Below, piece by piece: positions 21,749-33,263 of a stretch of 42,500 nucleotides of DNA. Numbering within the stretch: the first letter of the stretch is position 1; each line of letters opens with the position of its first letter. Under the pieces are notes generated by a model. The model was not told the origin of the DNA, made no database searches, and saw only the letters and a program-made list of their open reading frames with translations. Source of the stretch: Chrysomallon squamiferum (Eukaryota > Mollusca > Gastropoda > Neomphalida > Peltospiridae); assembly GCA_012295275.1 (NCBI GenBank), contig CM022675.1, positions 9,707,693 to 9,750,192 of the forward strand, given 5' to 3'. A program made the translations under genes and the position numbers.

Positions 21749-21756
21749 TTTATATA
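21749..21756 (-). promoter_or_regulatory. Candidate TATA box TATATAAA
   Basis: Minus-strand TATATAAA (21756-21749) in the context GGCTATATAAAC, about 410 bases upstream of the donor at 21339. It would place a start site near 21726. AT-rich DNA yields such matches by chance and no clear initiator is seen. Confidence 0.25.
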
Positions 21757-21759
21757 GCC

Positions 21760-22388
21760 GATTTACCCAATTCCATGCCATTTTAATTAAAGTATCTATT
21801 GTTCTTATTGACTTAATTTTTTTTTTTTTTTTTAAATCATTATTCTCAAACAAATTATAATTTAGCTTGCTGCATTTCTGAAAGAATATATAAATCAGTA
21901 TAACATTTGTTTTTAAGTTAAAAAGTTTAGAAGTGGTTTGACTTTTACGAATTAAAATAATAACTACACCAATTTAAAACTAGACTAAAAACTAACGATT
22001 ATTATCTCGAAAACCATCCTCATTTTCTGTTGTCGGTCGCATGTTCTTATAACTAGTCTATCAAAGATTACTAGTCTGTGAAAATTGCCAATCCCATAAT
22101 GTTTTGAAAACAAAACAGATTACAATAAATAAAATTATTTTTGTATAAAACTGTAGCATTTTACAATTTACTGAGCTACGTTTTACTAAATGTATTGAAA
22201 GTTATTGATTTATTTTCAACTAATAAAAATCCTGGTCGTGAACTGCGTATGCCCTAAATCGTAATTATTTCTATCGTTGTTGATGTTGTTTTTGTTTTTG
22301 TTTTTGTTTTTATTTGATTATACTATATTTCTATCTATCTCTCTCTTTCTATTTATTTATTTATTTTTGTGTGCTTTCTTTTTTCTTT

Positions 22389-22429
<41 letters not shown>

Positions 22430-23598
22430 TTCTTCTGCTTATTATTATTATTTTAATTAAAACAGTTTATTTTAAATAAACAAACATTAATACTTCTAAT
22501 GGAAAGTTTAATATTAAAGAAACATTACGTCTGCATTTAACAGCTGTTTATTTTTTGCTATATCTCAAACCACTAAACAAAAAATATTTTAAAAGTAGAC
22601 ACTATTTTGCAGAATTCTGAAAGTTGGTGAAAGGATAACTGGAGATGTCATCTGCTACGCTGGACTAAATCATAGACTAACCACTGTCTTGTTTATTTAA
22701 TTACATTAAACAAATGATGCAGTTCATTAATTCTATCCATTAATATAACGAAATAAATAAACATTTTAAATAAATAAATAAATAAATAAATAAAACATTC
22801 ATATTCACTTAAATAAAAAAAATAAAAAACCCAGTTAAATAAATAAAATAAATAAAACATTCATATTCACTTAAATAAAATAAAATAAAACCAGAAAAAT
22901 AAATAAAATAAATATAACATGCATATTCAGGTAAATAAAACAATTAAATAAATGTATACGATCATAACCTGTTTTTAAAAAAAAAAAAAAACATGAAATC
23001 TCACGTAGAAACATACACAAAACGCACCTTTGCATGCTTATATAAATTTATAATCGCATATTAATTTTTAACGCACGTACGTCAATAATTACCTCTTTGT
23101 ATTTGCTAACACCATCTTAATTTGCATGATACTCTAAATTTCTCCACAGTTTGAAAACAAACAAACAACAACAAAACTTTGCACATTTATAGATTTATAT
23201 CGTAGTCATTTTTTGTTTGTTTGTTGGCTTGTTCTTTTTCTTCAGTATCAACAATAACGTAAGCGACAACGACAACACCAATAATAAGTTATTTCCCGTT
23301 ATAACCACTGTGGGTGTGCATGATATATAGGAGTGTTCAGTAAATATTTGTTCGTTTGTTTCAAGTCACTGAAAAATATTACTCAAAATAAAAGTTCACT
23401 GAGTAACTTTTTAGACCGTTAAAATCTTTCCCTTGTTCTGTCCAAGTGTCTCTCATTGTCTTTTTCTTTCTTTCTTTCCTTTTCTTTCTTTTTTTCTGTT
23501 TGTCTCTTTCTCTCATTGCTCTCTCTATCTCTATGTAAGTATCTGCCTCCTTCTATTTTATTTCCCCCTTTTTTTTTTCTCTTTTTTTTTTCTCGTAC

Positions 23599-23672
<74 letters not shown>

Positions 23673-23700
23673 TTCAGATCCCTAATCTTCCCAGACGTTT
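21760..23700. other. AT-rich non-coding block
   Basis: Includes (TTTC)n at 22380-22429, a threefold repeat of about 60 bp at 22765-22945 (landmark ACATTCATATTCACTT), A runs near 22977-22991, T/C-rich DNA at 23430-23600 and a 70-base (CT)n tract at 23600-23669. No gene is supported. Confidence 0.65.
22765..22945 (+). repeat. About 60-bp tandem repeat, three copies
   Basis: The landmark AACATTCATATTCACTTAAA recurs near 22795 and 22856, and as a variant (AACATGCATATTCAGGTAAA) near 22917, separated by AAAT-rich filler. Confidence 0.8.
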
Positions 23701-23728
23701 ACCGTCTCCCTGTGACGTTGAAATAGCG

Positions 23729-23764
23729 CTAATCCAGGATTAAAATACAGCATCAGTGGATTAG
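23729..23764. promoter_or_regulatory. TAATCC palindrome cluster
   Basis: TAATCCAGGATTA (23730-23742) is a perfect inverted dimer of the K50-homeodomain core TAATCC. A further GGATTA (23758-23763) lies 15 bases on. The outer arms CTAATCCA/TGGATTAG match those of the inverted repeat at 19084-19125. Confidence 0.35.
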
Positions 23765-23769
23765 TAGTG

Positions 23770-24928
23770 TCTGTTAAATTGGATTTCTGTTTTGATACTA
23801 CATTTTCCCTTGTGTAACGAACAGCCATTTCCAACATAAACAACCGAATAACTGTAGTCAAAAGGAATTATAAAATGTTATGTATGTAGTTTATTTATCT
23901 CTCCATCCATTAGTAGTTCATCTTTATCTTGTATGTATAGTTTCCCTCTTCTTCTCCTTCCATATACAAGTTCATCTGTTCGCTTATTTATTTGTCTGTC
24001 TGTGTCGACGAATTCGTATCTGTCTGTCTCTATCTGTAGGTTTATCTGTCTGTCTGTCTATCTTTCTGTCTAATCTGACGATCATATCTCTTCTTCTCTG
24101 AACTAATTACTTCGTACAAAGATGGTCATTGTTTCAGTGCAACAACATAGATTTAAAATATTTAGAATTTAAACAGCAACAGCAGCAATCATAACAGCAT
24201 GGTGGCGACAAGGATAAACTGGACTAATTTCATAATACAGTTTGTTTCCTCGAACATGCAGAATTTTTAATTTAATTTTATTTTAATTTTATTTTTTACA
24301 TAAGATTTTAAAATTTTATTGTTATTTTTATAATTAATTATTTATTTTATCTATTTATTTGAAAAAAACAACAACTAAACAAAAAAAAACCAACAAAAAA
24401 AAACCCACACACATGAGAGACAGTTATTTGTATATTATATATCATTATGTATAGAGTCTGACATTTTGAAATCCGTTTGATGATCATCATCTGACTAATG
24501 CTATATAAAACGTATTCATACGAGCACGCGCAGATCCTTGAGTGACGCTTTACGTCTGCTTCGAAAGCCGAGCCAATTACTTAGTGCAAACGAAATCAAT
24601 ATCAGCTGGCGTCGGCTAGCGCAGAAGTATGTCAGCGATATTTTTAATTTATAATTTGGAAGCGGAAAATAAAAAAAAAAAAAAAAAAAAGATGAAGAAA
24701 AAAAAGAAATAAAAATCATTTTATAATCCTCACAGCTGTGCAGAATCCATGATATGGGGGGGGGATTCATTTTAGTAAGCTCGCTGCACACAAGAAGTTG
24801 AGAGATGGACGGACTTTTCAGTTTGAATAGAAACATTTACACTTATTAAACTGTCTTGTAGAAAAAAAAAAAAAAATAAATAAATAACTGCAACTATTCT
24901 ATTCACTTTTGTGTTTCGAAATACCACT

Positions 24929-24975
<47 letters not shown>

Positions 24976-25045
24976 ACACAGAATACGAAATATAAACAAC
25001 AACAAAAACGATTTCCATGTTTCCCCTTTTGACACGAAACATTCA
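23770..25045. other. Non-coding block with one low-repeat island at 24.48-24.64 kb
   Basis: Contains CTGT/TCTG-rich DNA at 23990-24070 and AT-rich sequence at 24260-24400. At 24478-24640 a GC-richer island begins with the palindrome TGATGATCATCA (24478-24489) and a plus-strand TATATAAAA (24502-24510). It is followed by poly(A) at 24670-24690 and (AAT)n at 24930-24967. No coding exon is recognised. Confidence 0.6.
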
Positions 25046-25049
25046 GCCT

Positions 25050-25470
25050 AAAAACCCAGAGCTAAAGTCAATGCACTTTTTCGCGCCAGTCAAACAACCT
25101 TGCCCTTTCTCGTCCAGTTTGTGGGTGAAGGAAGTTGTCTTAATCCGCGTGACGGCCTACTGATAACCAGCCATTCATCAAGCCCCGACTGTGACGTCAA
25201 AACGGGCTATTTTCGGCCCAGCTAATTGGTTTTGTTCGCAGCCGAAGGTATAGTTAAACGACTTGAGGATTACTGCCTCTGGTAACACGAACTCCAAACC
25301 TGCACGGAGCAGTCGAGTGTTGTTTACTGTTTTCAAGCGGCGGAGCTGCATTTATTTACCGTGGTGTCTAAAATCAACGGTCTACGTGCCTCGCTCGGCA
25401 GTCAAGACGAATGCACTCCGCTGCAAAACGTGACGAGAGTACAGGCGTTCGAAATTAGTTACCGTATATC
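25050..25470. promoter_or_regulatory. Longest low-repeat, GC-richer island upstream of the gene
   Basis: About 420 bases without simple repeats. It contains TAATCC (25141-25146), TGACGTCA (25192-25199), a CCAAT box on the minus strand (25229-25225) and GGATTA (25267-25272). Open frames are short and lack recognisable domains. It could be a conserved enhancer, an alternative promoter or an unrecognised 5' exon. Confidence 0.35.
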
Positions 25471-25479
25471 TCGCATTAT

Positions 25480-25686
25480 GCAGACCTTTTTTATTCTCTC
25501 TCTTTTTTTTTTTTTTCTTTTTAATCCTGTTCCTTTTGACACGACTGTAAATACATTAAATTCAGTTTTAAATAAATAAATAAAAATTTAAAAGTAATAG
25601 GGAGATAAGTAAGAATTTTTTTTAAAGATTAAATAAATAGTTTTGGTATTCGTTTAGTTATTAATTTTATGCGTTCATTCATAGTG

Positions 25687-25740
<54 letters not shown>

Positions 25741-25901
25741 AGTGAGAGAGCAAAATACAAATACAAATGAAATAAGAGTTAGAATAAGTATTATATCACA
25801 TTAAGTTATAAAGTTGTATCACCGTAAACAGAAGCTCTGTGGGTTACTTCCTGTTTGCGCCAGGGGTGTCGACCAGACTCCTTGACGCGTTATTATTTTT
25901 C

Positions 25902-25935
<34 letters not shown>

Positions 25936-27170
25936 CACAAAAAAAAACAACTAATAAAAGACATCATGCTGCGAGTTGCATGCTTAAATATGCACGTGCA
26001 ATTTTGTGTAAATTACACGCCTTTGCTGGGCTTCGTAAATTTTAAAGCTACTAAATTAGTATAGCTTACGAGAAATAATTGCCATGGTAACCTAAGCTCT
26101 ATTTTTTTTTTTTTTTTTTTTTTTTTTCTTTCCTATACTACAGGCAGCTTAAATTACTGTCAGGTTAAATAAATATCACCCATCTCCATTAAATAATGAC
26201 GCGACAGAAATGGTTTAGTTTAGCAGTGACATTAAAAAAAAAATAATAATAAAATAAATAAAGAAAAAAAAGAAAAAAGAAAAATAAATCAAAAAAAAAA
26301 AAAAAAAAAAAACAAGTCCATAAATTAGGACACATTATATGACGTAAGCCGAACACTCGATAAAACTCGGTTAAAACTCGTTTATTAACTTAATTATGGT
26401 TTACTCTGTATTAATAGGTATTATCTGTTTGTATAATGGAGTCTTTAAAATATCAGTAGGCGGGTTTCTTTTCCTTTTTATCACTGCCATCACCATTATT
26501 ATTATTGTCATTATTATGCATACATACATACATACATACATACATACATACATACATACATACATACATGTATAGATAATACGTTCAAGTGTCCTCAGCG
26601 GCAAATGAGTTGTGATTGAATTTCTTCTATAGTTGCTGTTTCGTTTCTATATAGCAACCTACATTAAACTGAGAATACTCAGACCTGAATACATACGTAC
26701 ATACATCTACTGATAGTACGTACATACGCACCGATGCACATAACTGTATACACATACATACATATATACATATATACATGCATGCATATATACATACATA
26801 CATACATACATATATTAATATATACACACATCATTTTTTTTAATGTCAAATTTCATCAGCGAGAAAGAAGTTCACCGTTTTTAACATTAATTCTATGTAA
26901 ATTAGTCTCCCGCTTAACGATACCTCAATTAACGAGTGTAATCTGGAACGAATTACATCGTTAGACCGAGGTATTACTGTACATACACACACTTGCACAC
27001 AAAAATGCACATATGTATGCAGGTTAGTGCATTTAGGTTGTAATCAAAATGTGTAGAGCAGCCATAAAGTATGTATTCATCAATTTTTACTTCGAAAACA
27101 TCTGTGAAACTCGAGACAATCAAACGAATCATATTCGATGCATACAACGCATATGTATTGATGTTCATTC
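25480..27170. other. Non-coding block, microsatellite-rich
   Basis: Contains (CT)n at 25690-25739, poly(A) at 25906-25933, a T run near 26102-26127, A-rich DNA at 26234-26312, (CATA)n at 26519-26569 and CATA-type repeats at 26740-26830. No gene is supported. Confidence 0.65.
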
Positions 27171-27177
27171 AGATTAG

Positions 27178-27770
27178 ACCGTGGCTTAAGCATCGTGATA
27201 CGTATTGTACCGTGGCTTCTGTATCTTGATACGTATTGTACCGTGACTTCTGCATCGTGATACGTATTGTACCGTGACTTCTGCATCGTGATACGCATTG
27301 TACCGTGACTTCTGCATCGTGATACGTATATTTACCGTGACTTCTGCATCGTGATACGTATTAAACCGTGACTTCTGTATCTTGATACGTATTGTACCGT
27401 GACTTCTGTATCTTGATACGTATTGTACCGTGGCTTCTGCATCGTAATACGTATTAAACCGTGACTTCTGTATCTTGATACGTATTGTATCGTGACTTCT
27501 GCATCGTAATACGTATTATACCGTGACTTCTGCATCGTGATACGTATTGTACCGTAACTTCTGTGTCTTGATACGTATTATACCGTGACTTCTGTATCTT
27601 GATACGTATTATACCGTGACTTCTGCATCGTAATACGTATTATACCGTGACTTCTGTATCTTGATACATATTATACCGTGACTTCTGCATCGTGATACAT
27701 ATTGTACCGTGGTTTCTGCGTCGTTTTACGTATTGTACCCTGACTTCTGTTTTGTACCCCGGATTTTGTA
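27178..27770 (+). repeat. 31-bp minisatellite, about 18-19 copies
   Basis: Tandem units of 31 bases beginning ACCGTGACTTCTG and ending GATACGTATTGT. Two unit types are interspersed: CATCGTGATACG and TATCTTGATACG. Decayed copies continue to about 27830. Minus-strand frames across the array are artefacts of repetition. Confidence 0.95.
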
Positions 27771-27852
27771 AACTGATAGTTATCGTATCGTGATACTAAT
27801 ATATCGCGAATTCTGTGTTACACATTGTACTACTCCTAATAATACTAATATC

Positions 27853-27853
27853 A

Positions 27854-27893
<40 letters not shown>
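27853..27893. repeat. (GAAA)n microsatellite
   Basis: About ten uninterrupted AAAG tetranucleotides. Confidence 0.95.
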
Positions 27894-27989
27894 ATTATAA
27901 AATCACCTTAACGTGCGTATATCAGGAAAACATTATTTATTTTTCGTCCAGATTTCATTCTTTTCTTTTCTTTCTTAAAATATCTGTAT

Positions 27990-28180
27990 CTACGAAATGA
28001 CGTCACAACAAAACGTAAAAACCAAAAACTGGACGCCTGTTTTAATTTATACAGGCTGTATATTGTGTTGTCATATTTTAATTATTATCAAAAGTTCGTG
28101 GTCGACTTAAAAAAAAGAAGAAGTAAAGATGACGTCATTTAAGTTCGTGGTCGACTAAAAACGATGATGTCAATTTATAA
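27990..28180. promoter_or_regulatory. Two CREs, one inside a two-copy direct repeat
   Basis: TGACGTCA occurs at 27998-28005 and 28130-28137. AAGTTCGTGGTCGACT is present twice exactly (28092-28107 and 28141-28156). Each copy is followed by an A-rich linker and GATGACGTCATTT or its diverged form GATGATGTCAATTT, so a unit with a CRE was duplicated in tandem and one CRE then mutated. Confidence 0.45.
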
Positions 28181-28339
28181 CTTAAACAATTATTTTCCAT
28201 ACACGTTGCCTAGCAGCGCATTACTTATCTATCTGTTTATCATTAACAGTTGAATATCGCTTTAAATGGAGGAAAGCAAGACTAATAAATCAAGCGTTAA
28301 GCATTAAGGATTTACAATAAAATTATATTTTCCAAGCGA

Positions 28340-28600
28340 GGGGAGAATTAATTTCTTTTGGCGCGCTGCTGTGCTAAATATTTATGGCGCACAGCTGTAA
28401 AATGCATTTGAAAAGGTGGGGGGGCTGACGAAAAAAAAAAAAAAAAAAATAGCCATGTGTGTAAATTTCATAATAGGTAATTGAATACTTTCTGCTCCGG
28501 TGCGCGCCTGCGTAGTGGCAACACGCTAACGTGTCAGAACCCAGCCGATAAGCGAAGCTAAAAATAGATTGTACTTTAAAAGTGAGTCATAAAACATACA
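28340..28600. promoter_or_regulatory. Low-repeat island with E2F, E-box and MEF2 matches
   Basis: TTTGGCGC (28357-28364) fits the E2F site, CAGCTG (28392-28397) is an E-box, and CTAAAAATAG (28558-28567) is a perfect MEF2 consensus. The sequence is GC-richer than its surroundings apart from one A run at 28432-28449. Motif matches are observed; function is inferred. Confidence 0.3.
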
Positions 28601-29341
28601 CACAAGAACTTACTGAATGGTGGTGTTATGTGCCCACTGGGTCAATATTTAAAAAAAAATAAAAAATATGGAAAAAATAAATAACAAAAATTAAAAAACT
28701 GATATATATATATATATATATATATTGTTTTTTTCATTCATTCATTCATTCGTTCACTTTTTTATTTATTTTAATTACATCATTTTGTTTAATATTATTT
28801 ATTGCATAATTAGGGAGCGGTCCAGTCGATAGTTTTTTTCCGGGGTCTACGAGCTAAAAAGGGCCCGTCGATAAGGCCACTCCCCGCAAATTTCACCCTC
28901 TTCTTCCGTACAGTTTATTACAATAATATTACAAATTAAGTAACTGATGGAGTAAGAAAGAAGATAATACCATCTTATCAGGCAACCCTTTAATTAGCGC
29001 AAAACAGAGCAATGCCAAAATGGCGGTCCTGCAATGTAAAGTTAAACATAAACAGGCCTACATAAACACGCATCTAGCTACTTAAATATTTTTTTTTTTC
29101 ATTAATCTTTCAACAAACTGATCCAGAATGTAGTTTAATGCACCCTTTGCATCTTTCGGATCAAAGAGTATTCCTGTAAATTAATTTTATAGCGACGCAA
29201 GGAGCATTTGACCTTTACATAGCGTTAATATTTAATACTGGAAAAAAAAAAAAAAAAAAAAATTAAAAATTAATAAAAAGGATGTATTGGCACGTGCTTT
29301 TGGTCAGTTCCTAGATTTCAGGAATAATAATAATAATAATC

Positions 29342-29379
<38 letters not shown>

Positions 29380-29438
29380 TATTAAAATTTTTTTTTTTTT
29401 AAATTTGATGTGTTTATTTCTTTCTTTCTTACTTTCTT

Positions 29439-29469
<31 letters not shown>

Positions 29470-29504
29470 TTTTATTTATTGTTTTTGTTTTGTATTCCGA
29501 ATAC

Positions 29505-29535
<31 letters not shown>

Positions 29536-29992
29536 GAATCGAATCGAACTGAATCGAGGTTTGCCCGGGCCTTGGTGTCTGTGTTTACCTATTAATGTAT
29601 TCACGCATGCGCTTATATGTGACTGCATGTAAGTATGTAAAGGTTAATGTATATTATTGATGTAGATATAAACAGACAGACAGAAAACAAATTGTAGAAA
29701 AGAAAGACAGAAAAAAAGGAAGCAAAACAAGAGAGAAAATGCAGAAAAAGAGAGATAGAAAAAAAAAATACTGAAAAAGAGACATAGAAATGTGTATTAC
29801 GTCAGAAATTTGCTTTAATAAAATAATATTTCAAAATGGCATAAAAAGCACATTGACCCCGAAACGGGTTAATGGGTAAGTAATAGATCTAATCTTTTAT
29901 AATGACATTTTAAAAGTTATAAAAAAAAAAAAAAAAAGAATAATAAATAAGTCTAGGGCACAACAGCTGGTTCGCTTTTATAGTCGAATTTG

Positions 29993-30025
<33 letters not shown>

Positions 30026-30731
30026 ATAATAATAAATAAAAAAAATGTATCTCTTGTCTTTCATTGGTTCAAACATAAGGTAGAACGATAAAATGAAAAA
30101 AAAACAAAGAAAAAGAAAAAAACAAACAAAAAAAACAATTTGTCCTCAGATCTAGGTCAGACAAGGTTTGTAGTTATTTTCGGGTACAACCCCCCCCCCG
30201 CCTGATTTTTATTTCACATATGATGTAGTTACAGACCGTATCATTTGATATAAGTATGAGAACAATGGGCTCTGTTTTAGAAAATAGCACTTTTTATTGT
30301 TCTTGTTTTTGGGTTTTTTTTATCCATCGATTCATTTACCAAATTATGTATGTATTTATGTATGCATGCATGTATGCTTGTGTATGTATGCTTGTATGTA
30401 TGTATGTATGTATGTATGCATGCATTTATGCTTGTGTATGTATGCTTGTATGTATGTATACATTTTGTGTACCTTTGTAAGAAGAAAGACAGAAAAAATA
30501 CAAATTAAAATAAATGATTTAGAAGTATAAAAATGGATTGCTTTTAGTTTTAGTTTTAGTTTTTTAGTTTTTAGTTTTTATTAATTTATTAGTGTTTTTT
30601 TTTTTTTTTTTTTAAATTATTTAAATTATTTTCTTACAACTGTTGTTACTGTTACATTGCATTTGTTTCTACGTTTAGAAAAGAAAATGCGACTTTCATG
30701 TGTTTGGAGTAAAAAAAAATGTACATATCAC

Positions 30732-30745
30732 TGATGACGTCATCA
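30732..30745. promoter_or_regulatory. 14-bp palindromic CRE (TGATGACGTCATCA)
   Basis: The core TGACGTCA at 30735-30742 is extended by matching bases on both sides into a perfect 14-bp palindrome. The extended form is a high-quality CREB/ATF/bZIP site. Confidence 0.4.
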
Positions 30746-30767
30746 CTACGGAACATTTTCCTCCAGG

Positions 30768-30812
<45 letters not shown>

Positions 30813-30967
30813 AACTTCCGTTGCTAATGGCTTCTGAAGTCAGTGACCTACAGAGTACTTTTAAATTGTTAAAATTTGACTTTTTATATCCGTCCCAACT
30901 CCACATTGCCTGTATATTTTCTCTCCTTTTACTTTATTTATTTGTCTTTTATATGTTACAGGAGAAT

Positions 30968-30971
<4 letters not shown>

Positions 30972-31059
<88 letters not shown>
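30972..31059. repeat. (CT)44 microsatellite
   Basis: An uninterrupted CT dinucleotide tract of 88 bases, the longest in the window. It is pyrimidine-pure on the plus strand and capable of forming H-DNA. Confidence 0.97.
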
Positions 31060-31062
<3 letters not shown>

Positions 31063-31487
31063 ATTTGGGAAATAATAAGTAATGCAGGCTATTTTCCCCT
31101 TTACTGGTGCCTCTATCATTCGATTTCTTTCTTTCTTTCTTTCTTTCTCTCTCCTTCTTCTTCTTTTTGTAAATGATAATAAGTAATTTAGAATACTTTT
31201 GATATTATTATTATTATTATTAAGTTAAAGAAAGATAATCTAAAGTTTAAAAGTTAATGCCTTAATTACTATTGTTGTTTTTGTTGTTATTGTTGATGTT
31301 GTTGTTGTTGTTAATGTACAATAAAGAATAGTGATTTTATTTTTCTTAATTTATTTGTACTAATGTATTACTATATTTTTTGTTGATTTATTTATTTATT
31401 TATTTATTTATTTATTAATTTATTAGTATTAGTATTAGTATTAGTATTATCTTTTTTTTTTTTTTTTTCCCCTCACATTTCTGAGAG

Positions 31488-31693
31488 TGACGTCATCCTA
31501 AACACTGTAGTATATTGTTTTAGCGGAAGGATGAATGAACTTTCGGCATACACTGACCTAGCGGTGCAGGTCATCAGTACTTTTACAACTGTTATCGTAA
31601 GGAATTACATCCGATGATGTCACAATAGACCCGTGACATTTTGAATAGAAAAAAAAAAAAGGTCAAAAGGTTAACGCCATCTTTCAATGACCT
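31488..31693. promoter_or_regulatory. Nuclear-receptor element cluster with CRE
   Basis: In order: TGACGTCA (31488-31495); TGACCT (31554-31559) and AGGTCA (31568-31573) as an everted repeat with an 8-base spacer (ER8); AGGTCA-AA-AGGTTA (31660-31673), a DR2; and TGACCT (31688-31693). ER8 and DR2 are known layouts for RXR/RAR-type heterodimers. The sequence around them is repeat-poor. Confidence 0.4.
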
Positions 31694-31699
31694 GTCTAA

Positions 31700-31775
31700 G
31701 GCCAAATTGCTCTTTCGTTAGTTTGATTGTTTATTTTTACCTTCAATCCCGTTTTTGTTTCTCTTTTTCTCATTA

Positions 31776-31823
<48 letters not shown>

Positions 31824-32633
31824 TTATTTTATTTTATTTTTAAATTTTAGAACAATTAATATGTATTAATATATATATATATATATATTTATTTTTTTTT
31901 TATCAGTTTTTCATTATTAATATTTTTTTTTAACTTTCAAGACTTTTAATTAATATATTTTTTATTTATTTTAATGCCTTTCTCTCTTTTCCCTCAGACA
32001 CTGTCCCTTTTTTTTTTTTTTTTTTTTTTTTCTTGTTGTTAAGCAACATTAATGTTTATTACTCTTGCTCACATTTCATATTAAACCACTTCCTCATTAG
32101 ATACGACTGCGCACTACTGCAAAAATAACATGCACTCATTAAAAAAAAAAAAAAAAAAAAATTGTTAACAGGAAAACGGTATCGATTTTTGCGCGGAAAT
32201 ACATTTTAAAAAGAAAGAACAGAATAAAAAAAAAAAAAAAAAAAATAAAAAATAAAAATAAAAATAAAAATAAAGGGGAAAGTGTTTAAGTTACTGGAGT
32301 ACGTAACTTCCGGTTTATGTGATGAAGTGCGGAAAGCAAAGGAAAGACTTAGCCGGAAATATAGGACAGAGGAACAGACAAAAAGGGGTGCGTGGGTTAA
32401 GAAGTGCAGTTTCTCGTACTAATTTAATATAAAAATAAAAATGATTAAATTTAGCTTAAACGGCCATCTTCGTCATCTATCCATGTGTACTGTTCTATCG
32501 ATCTGTCTGTGTCTGTTTATCTGTTTGTCTGGTTACCTAATTTCATAATTCACGCGTCCGACTGTCTGTCTGCTTGTTTGTATTCTTTTTCTTCTTTTGT
32601 TCTTGCTTTGTTTTGACAAAATAGTTTGTCTAG

Positions 32634-32702
<69 letters not shown>

Positions 32703-33225
32703 CAATATTATTTAGTCTTTATTCCATGACGCAGATGAAAGTTATTTATTTTATCTGACACGTGTCCTTCTGTCGGCTAATTTCGTTCATCCAGGATTAT
32801 CTGTTCTTCCCTTATTCAGGACGCCATTTCTATAGGAATCTGCTGGATGTTTTAAAAACTGTGTGAAAATTTTTTGTATTATTAATTTAATTTCTGTGAC
32901 GCCAGTTCAAGTCAAAATGTTTCTATGTGTAGGTGATCCTCTCAAAATGAATTTTTATTTGTTTTTAATTTTTACTCTCAGTTCGGTTTATAATCATGTC
33001 TTAAACACAACTAGCACAAAGTCAACTTGCTAACGAAAAAATGTTTTCATGTACGGGTGTCTTATTTTAAGAATTTTTTAGTGAACCAATACATATCAAA
33101 CAAAAAGCACTTGTTTAGAAATGTATTAATTTGCGTCTGTTAAATACACCTTCGTTATTTATTTTACATTGTTTATTTTTACATTGTTTATTTTATATTC
33201 TAAGTAAACATTTAGCCTGCATTCC
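31700..33225. other. AT-rich non-coding block
   Basis: (ATT)n lies at 31778-31823, (TA)n near 31870-31888, T runs near 32008-32030, A runs at 32140-32161 and 32227-32244, and a 62-base (GA)n tract at 32638-32699. Sequence at 32290-32400 and 32700-33200 is repeat-poor and unassigned. Confidence 0.6.
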
Positions 33226-33263
33226 AGACATCCGGACTACCTACATTCCGGTTCCATACTTAC

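Larger units (their letters stand above)
28610..31480. other. Non-coding block with many simple repeats
   Basis: Holds (TA)n at 28702-28725, (AAT)n at 29322-29380, (TTTA)n at 29440-29480, A runs at 29504-29533 and 29996-30022, a (TATG)-type tract at 30345-30462, a 43-base A run at 30768-30810, an 88-base (CT)n tract at 30972-31059, and TTTC and TTTA tracts after 31120. The 28800-29220 stretch is repeat-poor but shows no recognised feature. Confidence 0.65.

Noticed and set aside
24502-24510. Plus-strand TATATAAAA as a promoter
   Set aside because: A single TATA match in AT-rich DNA with no downstream exon or open frame.
27080-27535. Repetitive minus-strand frames (SRYRSHG-type)
   Set aside because: Translation of the 31-bp minisatellite; the period is not a multiple of three and unit identity is at DNA level.
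27178-27770. CRISPR-like regular repeats
   Set aside because: Units are directly tandem with no unique spacers and lie in eukaryotic DNA; this is a minisatellite.
28570-28650. Minus-strand GTAAGTTC donor-like site near 28611
   Set aside because: Upstream sequence gives no convincing exon or acceptor, and GTAAGT alone is expected by chance.
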